Shown here piece after piece: positions 36,521 through 48,625 of a stretch of 64,000 nt of DNA. The DNA is from Raphanus sativus. Lineage: Eukaryota; Streptophyta; Magnoliopsida; Brassicales; Brassicaceae. The stretch spans positions 12,904,106 through 12,968,105 of the forward strand of contig NC_079518.1 of the NCBI RefSeq assembly GCF_000801105.2. Reading direction: 5' to 3'. The position numbers were made by a program, and so were the translations under genes. Position 1 is the first letter of the stretch, and every line of letters starts with the position of its first letter. The notes below the pieces were generated by a model. That model searched no databases and had not been told where the DNA came from. It was given only the letters and a program-made list of their open reading frames with translations.

Positions 36521-37137
36521 ATGCAGTCTTAGTAACAATGATGTTATCGTAGGGTGAGATCGAGTTTAGTACTTTAGCCCCATCCTTTGTGTGCCACCAG
36601 TCTCACCCATGGGAAGGATGACGTAGTTAGTCACAATACAAAGAACATAAGGCTCTATGTAAAACGGGTTTTCATTCATATGACTGACCGGGGAGGTGGT
36701 GAGAGAAGTTTCTCTTTGGTGTGGCCTTTCAAGAAATCTGTATTTCTATTTTGTAGTGATATCAATTTTAATGCAAAGCCTTCAACATATATATTCTGCT
36801 ATTTTTTCCCTACAAGTTTCGTATTATTAAACTTGCATTTCTGTATCGTATCTCAAAAGGGCAAATCATGATAAACCGTATTGTGAAGAAATCGTTAAAT
36901 ATAATTTTGGGAATTTTCTTCAGTGAAAATAGATAACTATGCTTCAAACTCTTGATCCCTTCACTTGCACATATAAGATAGATCAGTATTTCATTGATTT
37001 TTTTTTAAAAAATGGTGAACAATATGATAGATCAAAATTAAATTGATTTGATCTTTTTCAAAAACCCTAGAAAACAAGATTACAACCTTCTATATAAGAT
37101 ATCAAATTTGTGACCCTAGAAAACAAAGACAATATTT
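36521..37137. other. Intergenic DNA
   Basis: Contains a 94-residue frame (36587-36871) with no recognisable domain. Nothing else supported. Confidence 0.35.
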
Positions 37138-37505
37138 AGGGAGGTGTATTCAACTGAGAGTTTCAGGTGATTTGTTTTAAAATGACAAATCCACTGTTAT
37201 TTAAACATGAATTTTAAAAACTCATTTAAAATCAACTGTTATTGAACTTGACATTTCGTAAAGTACTCTGAAATCCACTGTTATTGAAAATATTTTAAGT
37301 TGTGGGATTTTAAAGTTTTGAGGTGATTTTAGGGTGTTTGGGTGGAGTTTCTTAGTTAAAAAAAATAAAACTCAAATCCCACTGTTTTAGGTGATATTTT
37401 AAGTAGTTTAACAAAAATCACATAAATCTCTGTAACTTATTAAAATTATCTAAAACTCCATTAAAAATCAAATCACATCAAATGCTAAATCGAATACATC
37501 CCCCA
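37138..37505. mobile_element. MITE with GGGAGGTGTATTCAA-type ends
   Basis: The left end GGGAGGTGTATTCAAC and the right end GAATACATCCCCC are inverted relatives around about 365 bp of AT-rich DNA. Internal CACTGTTATT words repeat three times. The family is common in Brassicaceae by my memory. The target duplication is unclear. Confidence 0.6.
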
Positions 37506-38125
37506 GAGTATTTGGTAATTTTAAAACTAAATATAATTAATATTTTAGGTATACTAGATTTTTGGGCTCAATTTTTTGGTTTAATTTTGGTTCGGTTTTG
37601 GATTCTAATTAATATGATTCAAGAAAAAACATTTTTTACAATCGCCACATGATTCAAGAAGATCTTATACAGGCTACATGTGATTTTTGTATTTGATACC
37701 AGGGAACACGCATATCGTCAAAAGGTTTGGGATTGTTTTCCCGACTTGAGCAGATAATTTTGTATTTTTATTTGCTTATATATGATGATAAAATACATAA
37801 CTACACATAATTCACATAATTTTACTTGAAAGCAAATTCCAGAGCTTATGACCTGAATATATTATTTTTACATTACCAAAGGAAAATAATGGATACCCCT
37901 TCAAACCTCCTGCAGACCCCATCTCATCAAAGATTGGAACAATGTTTCGAACCCAATAAAATCTGACCCAAAAGTCAACCAAACCGTGGACACTTCAGAT
38001 GGAGACACTTCTGATACGGATCCCACCTCCTACTTCCCCAACGTAGACCTACAATATTTTGCATCAGAACCATTGAGGATGGTTTTTCATTACATATACT
38101 TTATGGAGTTATGCTTGGAGAACAA
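37506..38125. other. Intergenic DNA
   Basis: No gene supported. A frame at 37986-38237 runs into the following hAT-like element and has no domain. Confidence 0.4.
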
Positions 38126-38126
38126 C

Positions 38127-38331
38127 CAGGGCCGGCTTATTAAGTTAGTGGACCTTGTGCTCAAGTTTTTCATTTCCAAAATCACTATTAACATTTTTAA
38201 AATCCAAAACCAGGACCCTAAATCTGTATACATTTGACAAAATAGGACCTTGGTTCCTTAAAGAAAATTATTGAAAAATAAAAGGACCATGTACTAAAGC
38301 TCCTTCAGCACATGTGTAGAGGCGGCACTGC
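38127..38331. mobile_element. Small hAT-like non-autonomous element
   Basis: The left end is CAGGGCCGGC. The right end GGCGGCACTG is its inverted relative (8 of 10 positions), with AGGACC words inside both arms. Such CAGGGCCGGC ends are typical of plant hAT elements. No 8-bp target duplication was visible, so it is old or the boundaries are slightly off. Confidence 0.55.
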
Positions 38332-38611
38332 TGTCTACATAGTACTTAACAATATAAGTAAGTATGTTCTCTAATTAAACTCAACTTTATTTTATGTTTA
38401 AATTTCAACAAAGTTAACTCTCATATGACTATCAGTTTTTTTATTTGTTCTAATCTATTCTCAATTAAAAACAATTTCAAAAAAACTAATATATTACGAT
38501 CACTAACCAAAATCAAATAAATCAGGGGAAATATCATTTTATTTAAAACATATTTTATTTACTAAAACCATGAAAAAATTATAAATTCATTTACAAATAA
38601 AATATACGAAC

Positions 38612-38639
38612 CCGGCGCGTAGCGCCGGAATACCACTAG
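38612..38639 (+). mobile_element. Helitron 3' terminus
   Basis: A perfect 7-bp-stem hairpin CCGGCGC-GTA-GCGCCGG (38612-38628) is followed by AATACCA and CTAG, with T as the next base at 38640. This is the textbook Helitron 3' end. The 5' TC end could not be located, so the element's length is unknown; it extends to the left. Confidence 0.85.
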
Positions 38640-38640
38640 T

Positions 38641-39260
38641 TATTTAATAAAATTCAACATTCTATTTTACTAATTAATTATTATTGTTTTTATATCTAAA
38701 TGAAATAAATTTAGTCTCTATATATAGAAAATTTAAAATGATAAATTTTCATGTAAGAAATAAAAATAAATTATTTATTTTATTTTATGATTATTGATTT
38801 TAAATAACTAAGAGGATATGAAAATATCAAAAATTCTTAGAAATTGACATGTGTGGTCGGTGATCCCCATTTTATTCTTATTCAACATTTTGGATTTTTC
38901 CAACAATAATATTCATCTCATCAAATTTCATTTTTCAACACTTTTATTATAGTGATTCAACTGTTGAATTTTATATTCAACACCGCTATTATAGATAGTC
39001 TAAAGAGGTTTAGGTTGAGTTTGAGAGTGAAACTTCATGGCCTAACACGGCGCTTGAATTACATGATGATTTATTTGTTTGCAAAAATCCCAACACTTGT
39101 AAGATCACCAATGTTAAGAATTCCAACACTATTCACTATATTAGAAAAGGAGGAGAATATTTTGCCATCATCAGTCAATACTCAACAGTACGATCTTCCA
39201 GAATTAATTATTATTAAAATAACATTTAAAACACATTTTACAATTAAGGAGCTGCAGATG
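38641..39260. other. AT-rich intergenic DNA
   Basis: No supported gene; the 133-residue frame at 38952-39353 overlaps the inverted-repeat element and shows no domain. Confidence 0.4.
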
Positions 39261-39268
39261 AAAATAAG

Positions 39269-39876
39269 AACAAAACTTAGGTTCATCTCTTTGGGTAAAC
39301 TTTTAAATTCACCTCATCCTCTAGATCAATCAAATTACCGTGTAGATTATTAAATAAAATTCAAACCCTAAACCCGAATCCTAGACCCTAAACCCAAACC
39401 GTATACTTTAAACTCAAATCCTAAACTCTAAACCTTAAACAAGAACCGTAAAACTAAACCCTATAGCGTCTAATTTTGGGGTTTACGGTTTGGATTTAGG
39501 GTTTAGGATTTGGGTTTAGGGTATACGGTTTTGGGTTTAGGATTTAGGATTTGAGCTTAAGATATACGATTTGGGTTTAGGATTTATGGTTTAAGATTTA
39601 GGTTTAGGGCATACAATTTGGGTTTAAGGTTTAGGCTACATGGTTTGGATTTAGGATATAGAGTTTGGGGTTAGGATTTAGGATTTAGGGTTTAGGATTT
39701 AAGATTTATGGTTTAGTTGGCTGCCTTAGCATCGCTAAAATTGACGTCACTTATTTTTTTAGCTATTTCTAAAAAACTAATATTATTTATTTAATAATCT
39801 ACTGGTAATTTGATTGGTCTAGAGGGTGAGGTGAATTTAAATGTTCACCCTATGGAGTGAATCTAAGTTTTGTTGT
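39269..39876. mobile_element. Inverted-repeat element with telomere-like core
   Basis: A 608-bp element flanked by the 8-bp direct repeat AAAATAAG (39261-39268 and 39877-39884). Its ends are long inverted repeats of about 90 bp. The left arm 39269-39356 and right arm 39784-39876 share AACAAAACTTAG, TTTAAATTCACCTCA and CTAGA(T/C)CAATCAAATTACC. Between the arms lie degenerate telomere repeats. No coding content. Probably a non-autonomous DNA transposon. Confidence 0.82.
39362..39715. repeat. Degenerate interstitial telomere-like repeats in opposite orientations
   Basis: 39362-39465 is a run of CCCTAAA-type heptamers. 39478-39715 is a longer run of TTTAGGG-type heptamers, with variants such as TTTAGGA and TTTGGGT. 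The two runs face each other across a short unique spacer (about 39466-39477). They sit between the arms of the inverted-repeat element, so they belong to a mobile unit and are not evidence of a chromosome fusion. Confidence 0.85.
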
Positions 39877-39884
39877 AAAATAAG

Positions 39885-40982
39885 GAATCCTCCCATTGTA
39901 AAATAAAGAATCCTCCCATTGACAGAACAGAGAACTTTTTGGACCAAATTGCTCAAATCCAGTTAGCACTAGCGAGATTGTACACATTGTTACATAGATC
40001 AGACTAAAAAGTTTGTAAAGAAATAAAATATACAAGAAGATATATAGCTAAACAGTATTAATCTGCAGATGAAATGCATCATCAAACAACTAACCAGTTT
40101 AGATATTAAATACATGATCAAAGGCAACCAACAAAGTTTACACAAGTATTATTTAAACCTTTATTGTTGTTCTTTTTTGTTACGTTTGTTTTCGACTAAC
40201 ATTATTCATTAACTGCATTTATTCCGCACTAACGACACTAATTATATCGATTCTGTTACTTCAGCTGAAAAATTCATAACTCTAAGATGTAGCAACAACA
40301 AAAGAAATCACAACTCTAAATTCAAAATTATACATATATCCAAAATAAATTGTTCTTCATTCACATGTCTGCAATAAAAACTCACTTCATATCTTCGCAT
40401 ATACGTATACGGTGGATTGTCAAATCGAATTTCCTCATAATCAATACACAATGTGTATAATAAAAATAAATGTTTTTGTAACACTGCTTCACTTGTCAGA
40501 TGTTATGGAACAAAATCGTCAAATATCTCAACAAAACCTAACATTATTTAGTATACAAAATTGAAATTTTTATCTTTTCTGAATTAAATAGGTCATCTTG
40601 AATCTTTATCGTGGAAACTTATTCAAACTAACACCAATCATAAACCCTAGAAATTCTCAAGAACAAATCTCTTGGTCGTTATCTCTATCGGGAATGTAAG
40701 AACTAATCGTTAGAACAGATTGAATTGAGAGGTAATTCCACCAACAATCTCTAGCTTAAAAGGGTGATATCAGCATCTTGATTTGGGCAAACCTAATAGC
40801 TTAAACCAAAGAAAATCAAAGACCCTTTTTGTGTTAAATGAAAGGAATTGGTGCGAACAAACAAAATTTAAGATAAAAAAAAAACAAAATTAAATATCAA
40901 AATAATAAGGAGAAAAAAGAGAATATGGAGAATGTGAAGGAGAAAAGAGTGTATTTTATACTTCCAGTATCTGATTGGATTC
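39885..40982. other. Intergenic DNA
   Basis: Begins with a short duplication of GAATCCTCCCATTG (39884 and 39909). 39986-40170 is half of a long dispersed repeat (see 48440). 40600-40860 looks like a leader or intronic sequence but has no frame. Confidence 0.4.
39986..40170. repeat. Dispersed direct repeat, copy A
   Basis: About 185 bp matching 48440-48625 at close to 90 percent by eye, with landmarks AACAGTATTAATCTGCAGAT and GATCAAAGGCAACCAACAAA. Same orientation, 8.45 kb apart. Nature unknown. Confidence 0.85.
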
Positions 40983-41178
40983 TTGGTTTTTGTTCATTTT
41001 CACCATCATGGCTCCGATTCAGTTGATGCAGGGTGGGATCCAATCCCTGCTCACAAACCAGCAAGTAAAACTTCGTGGATGTGTTATAAATTTGGTTCCC
41101 GACCTGCATCAAGCGAATCCGAGGCAGACAGTGACTCTTATCATATTATCTCGAAAGAGAAAACTAAGATTTACTGTT

Positions 41179-41180
<2 letters not shown>
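40983..41180 (+). other. Orphan exon-like frame of 65 codons
   Basis: The frame starts with ATG and ends TAG just before the GA microsatellite. Its composition is protein-like (DAGWDPIPAHKP, SRPASSESEADSDSY), in contrast to the surrounding AT-rich DNA. I do not recognise it. It may be a captured or relic gene fragment; an alternative frame (40975-41403) simply runs through the microsatellite. Confidence 0.3.
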
Positions 41181-41395
<215 letters not shown>

Positions 41396-41396
41396 G

Positions 41397-41454
41397 TTTG
41401 TAACGGCGAAATGAGGGAATATTGCTTTGTAACGGCGAAATGAGGGAATATTGC
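41397..41454. repeat. 29-bp unit tandemly duplicated
   Basis: The unit beginning TTTGTAACGGCGAAATGAGG occurs twice without any difference, directly next to the GA microsatellite. Confidence 0.95.
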
Positions 41455-42083
41455 TTTGTTGTTTTAGAACCCGATGAAAGAGACACAACCTTAGCTTCGA
41501 TTGTAAGTTATTAAATACAGATAATAAACCACTGATTTACTAACACGTGTTTCTTATTAAAGAAAGTCTTCACTTTCACACTATTGACTACTGACCATGG
41601 AGATATGAATTAGATTTTTACCCTTATTAATAGTGAAAACTAGGATAAGATATGCGCCTTGTGCAATGTGATTTATATATGTAAAATATAAAACATGTGG
41701 TATTTGCAAAGTTAAAAAATTTATATATGAACCATTTTTGTATATATGTATACAGTTTTGGATTGTTTATATAATCGTGTGTACGTTGGGCCTAGAAAAA
41801 AATAATTGGAATTGTGGATCAAAACTTAAAATTTATGATGGATCTGATACCTTTGGATATTTTTTTTACTAATTTACCAATGAATAAGATTTATATTTTT
41901 TTAATTTTAATTTTAAATTTATACTAATTTTCAGAATATCAGATTTTTACATTTTTGACAAAATAAGATGGAAAATTAAAATATTAAAAATAATACATTA
42001 ACAGAACATAAAATTAGCAGCACAATTATTATTATAAGATGAAATTAGTTTTTTTTTGTTTGCAACTGATACTTTACTTCAAG
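41455..42083. other. AT-rich intergenic DNA
   Basis: No gene or structured repeat seen. Confidence 0.4.
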
Positions 42084-42085
42084 TA

Positions 42086-42278
42086 CAGTATAACCTCTTT
42101 AAATTAATACTCGATAAATTAATATACACTAAAAATCTCTATAAATTAATAGAATTTTTAGTCCCAAATTGAGTTTTTGTTTCAATTAGTATATCGATAA
42201 ATTAATAATCTTTATAAATTAATAAAAATTATAATTTTGATGTAGTCTCAACATTATTAATTTATAGAGGTTTCACTG
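42086..42278. mobile_element. Emigrant-like MITE (Tc1/mariner-pogo type)
   Basis: A 193-bp element with inverted ends CAGTATAACCTCTTTAAATT and CAGTGAAACCTCTATAAATT (right end read on the minus strand). It is flanked by TA at 42084-42085 and 42279-42280. Both the ends and the TA target match the Emigrant family of pogo-type MITEs as I know it. The interior repeats ATAAATTAATA words. Confidence 0.85.
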
Positions 42279-42280
42279 TA

Positions 42281-43082
42281 CTTGATGATGGTATTCTTTG
42301 TTTGCAACCGATACTTTATATATGATGAAAGCTAGGTTACCATGATATATAGGATTAACTACTACAAAAGAACATTATTATCGTTTTCTTAAACTCTGAA
42401 AAAAAATTAGGCAATTTATTCCTTTGTGCCAAAGTTTTTTCTTAATTTTCAATATAAATTTCCTAATATAAGTTCTAAAAGTTTGTGTAGTAAGGAAAAA
42501 TATTCAATATATAGATTCGTTTGATAATAAATTATTCTATATTTTTCTTTCTTTTGTTAACAAAACAGAATAAATATTTTTACCTAAATTTTCATTAAGC
42601 TATATCTGTGTACAACGTTATTATTATATTTTTCATGATTATCTCTGGAGTGGTTTTCCATGAGCATGTCTAAACAATAAATGTTGTCTAAAACAATAAA
42701 TATTGTCTCATATTGTCTTGAATGTTTTTTTGTTTCTTATTATATACTATTTTAAGTCATTATTAAAAAAAAATTGTATGGAATGTATTTTTTAAGAAAG
42801 AGAAATGATAGTAACACAATTAGTATTTAATTTTCTTTTTCTTTTGTTTTAATGTTAATTTTATATTGTACTTATACCTTAGTATTTTAAGTTTTGAAAT
42901 AATGTATATATATAGTATAGATGGACTATATTTTTTTATAGAAAATTTGATATATCTTATTCATGTAGATTTTGAAATTAGTTATTATATGAAAGTAGAA
43001 TATAGGTTTGAAAAGGTGATATTTTTCTTCAAAGACTAAGTACAATGTAATATTCCATTTTTTAAAATAAATAAAATGTCAA

Positions 43083-43121
<39 letters not shown>

Positions 43122-43248
43122 AATCAATCCTATTATTTTTTACACCGCAAGAGGAGTGAAATATGGTAAGTTTTTAGGAATAATTGGTAGGAGAATATTA
43201 ATTGGGTTGTTTCATTTTAGGTATGAATTTTAGTTGATTGTATAACAA
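42281..43248. other. AT-rich intergenic DNA with a (TA)n run
   Basis: A TA microsatellite lies at about 43085-43118. A TTTGCAACCGATACTTTATA block near 42301 repeats one at 42059 on the other side of the MITE. No gene seen. Confidence 0.5.
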
Positions 43249-43253
43249 TTATT

Positions 43254-43427
43254 TGTTGTAAGTAAGAAGAATAGAAGAGAGGAGAAGAGAGGAATTGGTG
43301 TGTTTTATTCCATGAATAATGAACTCATTATATATGATACAATAGCTTGGGTACAAAGTCTAACTTGGAGTAGGTAATAAGTAAATCTAAGACTTTCCAT
43401 ATGGACATCACCACAATATTTATAACA
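43254..43427 (-). repeat. 3' LTR of decayed Copia
   Basis: 174 bp, TGTTGTAAGTAAG to ATTTATAACA, directly repeated at 47700-47873. Confidence 0.93.
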
Positions 43428-46400
43428 TTTCCCCTTGATGTCCATTATATCAAAGTGCTTTCATAACGCCGTAGATGTTGCCTCGTTAAAAACCTCACCA
43501 GGAAAACCCAATAGGAAAAACCATGGTTAAGGAAAAAAGAGTGCAGCGCGTAATGACTTCCCCTCATGTATACATTCGTCGAGATATTTGAGATGATGTA
43601 ATCTGATCAGGTGAACTAACTTCTCGAAAGTAGCTGCGAGTACCGCCTTGATGAATAAATCAGCCAATTTGTAGGACATGAATATCACCGTTCTTCTGAA
43701 GTGCATGAGTCCTTCTATGACTTGATCAGTTTTTTCGATTCTCTTGCTTTCAAAGACTTTAAATCAGCATTAGGGTTTCAAATACTCCTTTCTGGTGTGT
43801 ATCATTTGTGTGTTCTTTGTGGCCTCATTAAAACCTTGTTATGGGAAACCTAATAGGATAAAAACCATGATAAGGAAAAAGAGTACAACCATACACATTT
43901 TCATATTTTTTCCCCTGAAAGCAATATCTTCAGGATATGCATTTCAATCAAATAAATTCCTTTGAAACTGAGAATATCATAATAAACTCTTCCATTAGAG
44001 TATTCAAGATCTATGGACTTCTGGTCCACAATTCTCGTTTGATATAGACAATAATTTCTTGGTCTATTTAGACTTCAAGCCAAACATCTTACATACAGTA
44101 TTCTAGACATTCACCTCGTACATACGAATTATTCATTCATAACTATAAAAGTTACTATTATGACTTTCTTTCTTGTCATATAAAATTACGTCTTTCAGTT
44201 ATGAAAGAGATTAGTAACTTGCTCAAATAACACTCTTAAGTATGGTACTTCAGGACCAATCATATATATGATCATCTTAAAATATTTAAGGATCTTTTAA
44301 GATAACATCTCTTATTCTAGATGTCTAGTCTGGAGCACATAATAGTGTAGTCTTTTCAAGATCTTTCTTCCAAACAAACCATTTGTTATAACTCTTCAAG
44401 AGTTTGGATTTTATTCAAATCAATGATTATATTGATTCATAATCTCTTGATAAATACAAATGGATGTACTGATTAACTTATAATATTTCATATATCCCAT
44501 AACACATAACACATATTTCGATCGAATACTAGAGTTTCCGAGAACATGATTTTGAAATCACCAATCCTTCAAGGATTATATCTCTTAGGGATTATCAGTT
44601 TCCAACGGGTTGTATAGTTCAAGTTCTTCATTTATTGTCAGACTAGTAAGAAACTTGAAAGTAGTTGCATCTATCATATGAGACTATGTCTCTTCACAAT
44701 CAATTCCATACTGGTCTTACTTTGGTGCAATGACTCATTTCTATCCCACTTGTTTTACACCTTCTAGTGTATGGACTACTGGTCCAAATACATCTCTTTT
44801 TCACAAGAGTTTGTATCTTTGTCTATTACTTCTTTATGATTTGGCCAATCATTTATGTGTGTACACTTTTCAATAGACTTTATTTCATGATCCTCTTTCT
44901 CATTCATCATATCAACTGCTACTTTGCATGCATAAATATCTACGACGTCGATTTGCTTATCGGTTCCTTTTTATTACACACATGACATAACTTATTGAGA
45001 TCTCTTTTCATTGTCTCAGGTACCTGAATTTTCTTTCAGTCATGTTAATGTCTCTTCTAGAGATCATTCAAAACTCTTATTCCTCTTGACCATTATTAAT
45101 TTATGCTCATTTTCGTTTACGAGGATTTTTATCTTTGGAACCAATATGTCTATTACGCTTTAGGCGTAACTGGCAGTTTGATATTGTTCTTCTGGAACAT
45201 TAATTCTTATTTAGAGCATTTATACCTGGTATATATGATTTGGTCACACTATATTATGGTCATTAGTTGCTTCTGGCAACTGATTTACTAAGCTATAGAA
45301 TTATCTTTTGGACTTCTGATTCACTTTCTCTTTAGTCTGAGGATCAATGATAATTCCATTCAACTTGTTTTTTTCCAGCTTTTTATTTTCTCCTCCTTAT
45401 GTTGGAAATACTAATTAAGCTTTTAGCATTCATATCGAGCCTTACTTATATCCTTCGGGGATGGCTATAGATACTTAAGTATCAATTGATCATATCCAAC
45501 ATATATTACCAACCTCATTTGAAAATCTTAATTAAAGCTCATGTGGTGGAGCAACTCGAATGTATATCGCCATCCCACATTCTTAGATGAAAATGGTTGG
45601 TTTATGATCCAATACCAATGATAGGGAGAATTAATGATTACTTTTTGGCTTGATGCGAATTAGTGTTGTTCAAAATATTTAACACTTATCCCAATGAATT
45701 TTCTATAGTCGTCAAAGACTTAGACGTGAATTCACCAATAAAGATGCATAGTGGGTGATCAGTCCACCAGCATCTCCTTTATTTATGCCAATAACTTCAT
45801 TTGGCTGGTGAAAACCGTATTTTTATTTTATCTTATGAGCAAGAAACATTTGTGAAATCATTCACAAGAATCTTCTGGTTCTTCAATGAATATCACATAA
45901 ATCTTTATGTATCTTTTCGCATCATCACTGAACCAAAATGATCTAACTGGTTCATGCCAAGTATTTTGTAAACTTCTGGTTTACTCTATATATATCTCCA
46001 TTACACTAATCTTTGTGTAGTACAATATATAAGAGGATGTAGATACTTTCTCTAAAATGGTTTTACTGCCTTGAGAAATATTTTTGGAAGTGAATTCCTT
46101 TGCTTAGTATCTAAACATAACTTGTCTCAAAATTCCATAGATTTACTTTGAGAAAGATTCATCAATCTAACTTTTAGTGTAAACATAATCTTCTGGATGT
46201 TTCACTTATTATAAAATATGAGATTCTTTAACTCTTCCCCTCGAGATGATATCACTACAGGTTTATCAATCTCGATTGAATCTCATATTAGAATCAACAA
46301 AATGCCTTACATGGGCCATGTATTCTTTCTTAGATCCTTCTTGCTTTTGAGACTCTTATAAGAATATAATACATTAAGGATTTTAAATTGCATTTTTATA

Positions 46401-47699
46401 TGCAATAATATTATGTACTCTTCTGGAGCATCATATATCCTCTTCTTGAACATTCTATAAGATTTTTACTATCTTATATTGTACTCACAATAATTTTCTT
46501 TCATCTACAGATGATTGAATCATATCTCTTCTTTATTACCATCTTTATTTTCTCAACTTCAATTGAGAGTATGAGTTCTAAAAAGAAACTCTTTGGATCT
46601 TAACGTTATTTATATCCACATTCACGTCTGCAACCACTTTTATATTCATTTTCTTGAATTATACTATTTATGTGAATTTTCTTTCTCAGTATAAAATGTC
46701 AAATTCTCTTCAGGAGAATCTTTAGATTCAAAAGATATAGTGAGCTTTAGGTAATCACATGAATGTGATCGTACCTTTCTTTGGATTGTTTTCCAAAACT
46801 TATGGATCTTCTAAAGTCAAACCTTAAACTTACAACTCTCATATATAATGGTAATAAAATATAATCATAAGCATCTTAATATATCAAAAAAATAGATAAT
46901 ATTTTTGAAATTTAATTGATTATGCATTAATAAAAGTAAATAAATTTTATCTTAGTAAAAGATGCAGTCAAAGATCTATTAATATAAGATAAAAATAAGG
47001 AAAATGCAATCATCTTTAATAAAAAGTAAATAAGCTGTATATGCATAGATTTATATACAAAACTTATAAGGCAATATCAATATTCCATTATCAATGCATA
47101 AACGTTTCTCCCAAATCGTAAAAAAAAATATTGATTCAAGATCTTATGCAAGTAATATATTTTCAGGCTATTCCAGTTTAACTAAATGGAAGATAGGATA
47201 AAAATCGTGGATTTATAAAAATAAACGTGTTAATGAACTAAAAATCTACACGTCAAGACAAATGAGTTGACAATATATATGCAGCCATATATTATTAACA
47301 TGTGGCCATATAATTCGTAAGCTATTAAACCACTATAAACAACATTCAGCTGCAAACTTTAACATGTAACTACTAATTCGTATGAACACTATTAATATGC
47401 AATGAGTCATCCCATGATAATCATCACATATAAAAAAAAAATAAGAATGCATATGAATATAAACCAGTTTGAGCATTAGCTTATGATCATCGACAAGATC
47501 TTTTTTAAATCAAACAATTTTCTTTTCTTGAAACAAGGATAGATCAATATTGTCGATTAAAACTCCTAAACTCATATTATGTATGAATCCATTCTTACAA
47601 ACCATGAATTGATAATAAACATGATTTGAGGAAGGAAAAAAAAAGAATTATAATCTATACCTATTAACTCAAGATCGCTAGAGCTTCGTGCTGATAACG

Positions 47700-47873
47700 T
47701 GTTGTAAGTAAGAAGAATAGAAGAGAGGAGAAGATAGGAATTGGTGTGTCTTATTCCATGAATAATGAACTCATTATATAGGATACAATAGCTTGGGTAC
47801 AAAGTCTAACTTGGAGTAGGGAACAAGTAAATATAAGACTTTCCATATGGACATAACCACAATATTTATAACA
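47700..47873 (-). repeat. 5' LTR of decayed Copia
   Basis: 174 bp copy of 43254-43427 with about seven substitutions and no length change. Confidence 0.93.
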
Positions 47874-47878
47874 TTATT

Positions 47879-48439
47879 GAATATTTTGTTTAGGTATATA
47901 AGATTATGATTCACTTAAGACATTTATGATATGTAACATATATGTGGGAGATGTTCAATCCGGTAAAACTGAACTATTTAAAACCAAACCAAACTAAAAT
48001 AGAGAAATTGATTTTGGATTTGGTAATGCCGAATAGATGTCATTTTAAAGAAACCGCGATATATGGATTTGGTTTCGCATATATACCGATCAAACCGAAT
48101 AAACCGGTCAATTAAAATATAGTAATATAACTATCTGTAAATTATATAATAAGATTAATAATTTACACATAATTTATTCTATTGCTGTAACCTTCATAAT
48201 TAAAATATTGATTTTAGAAAATTAAAAATTTGATTTAAATTTACAGTTATTCTTTTTCATTTTTTATCAAAATAATTAAAACAGAATTCTACCTTTTTGT
48301 TGAAAAATATGTGTGCTATTATTTAGTTATTTATAATATTATGGATTACTAAGTTTTATTACTTTTACTCTATAAAAACTATTAGTATTATTAACTTAAC
48401 ATGTTTACTAATTATTATAAATAGTAAAATAAAATAAAA
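47879..48439. other. AT-rich intergenic DNA
   Basis: No supported gene or complete repeat. Confidence 0.4.
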
Positions 48440-48625
48440 TTGTAACATAGATCTAACTAAAAAGTCTATAAAGAAACAAAATATACAAGAAAATATATAA
48501 CTAAACAGTATTAATCTGCAGATAAAATGCATCGTCAAACAACTAACCAGTTTAGATAGTAAATACATGATCAAAGGCAACCAACAAAGTTTACAGAAGT
48601 CATATTTAAACCTTTTTATTTTCTT
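48440..48625. repeat. Dispersed direct repeat, copy B
   Basis: Second copy of the 185-bp sequence at 39986-40170, same orientation. It lies just outside the decayed Copia, so the two copies bracket the Emigrant-like MITE, the GA repeat and the Copia. Confidence 0.85.

Larger units (their letters stand above)
43254..47873 (-). mobile_element. Decayed Copia LTR retrotransposon
   Basis: A 4.6-kb element on the minus strand with TTATT target duplications (43249-43253 and 47874-47878). LTRs begin TG and end CA. On the minus strand the sequence next to the 5' LTR reads CGTTATCAGCACGAAGCTCT, a tRNA primer-binding-type site. A polypurine tract AAGGGGAAAT lies next to the 3' LTR. The interior has no long ORF, but minus-strand fragments near 44690-44790 still read GPVVHTLEGVKQVG, a Copia reverse transcriptase piece. 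The LTRs differ at about 7 of 174 sites, so the insertion is moderately old and non-functional. Confidence 0.9.

Noticed and set aside
39362..39715. Telomere-like heptamers taken as an ancient chromosome-end fusion
   Set aside because: They lie inside an element with long inverted arms and flanking 8-bp duplications, so insertion explains them better.
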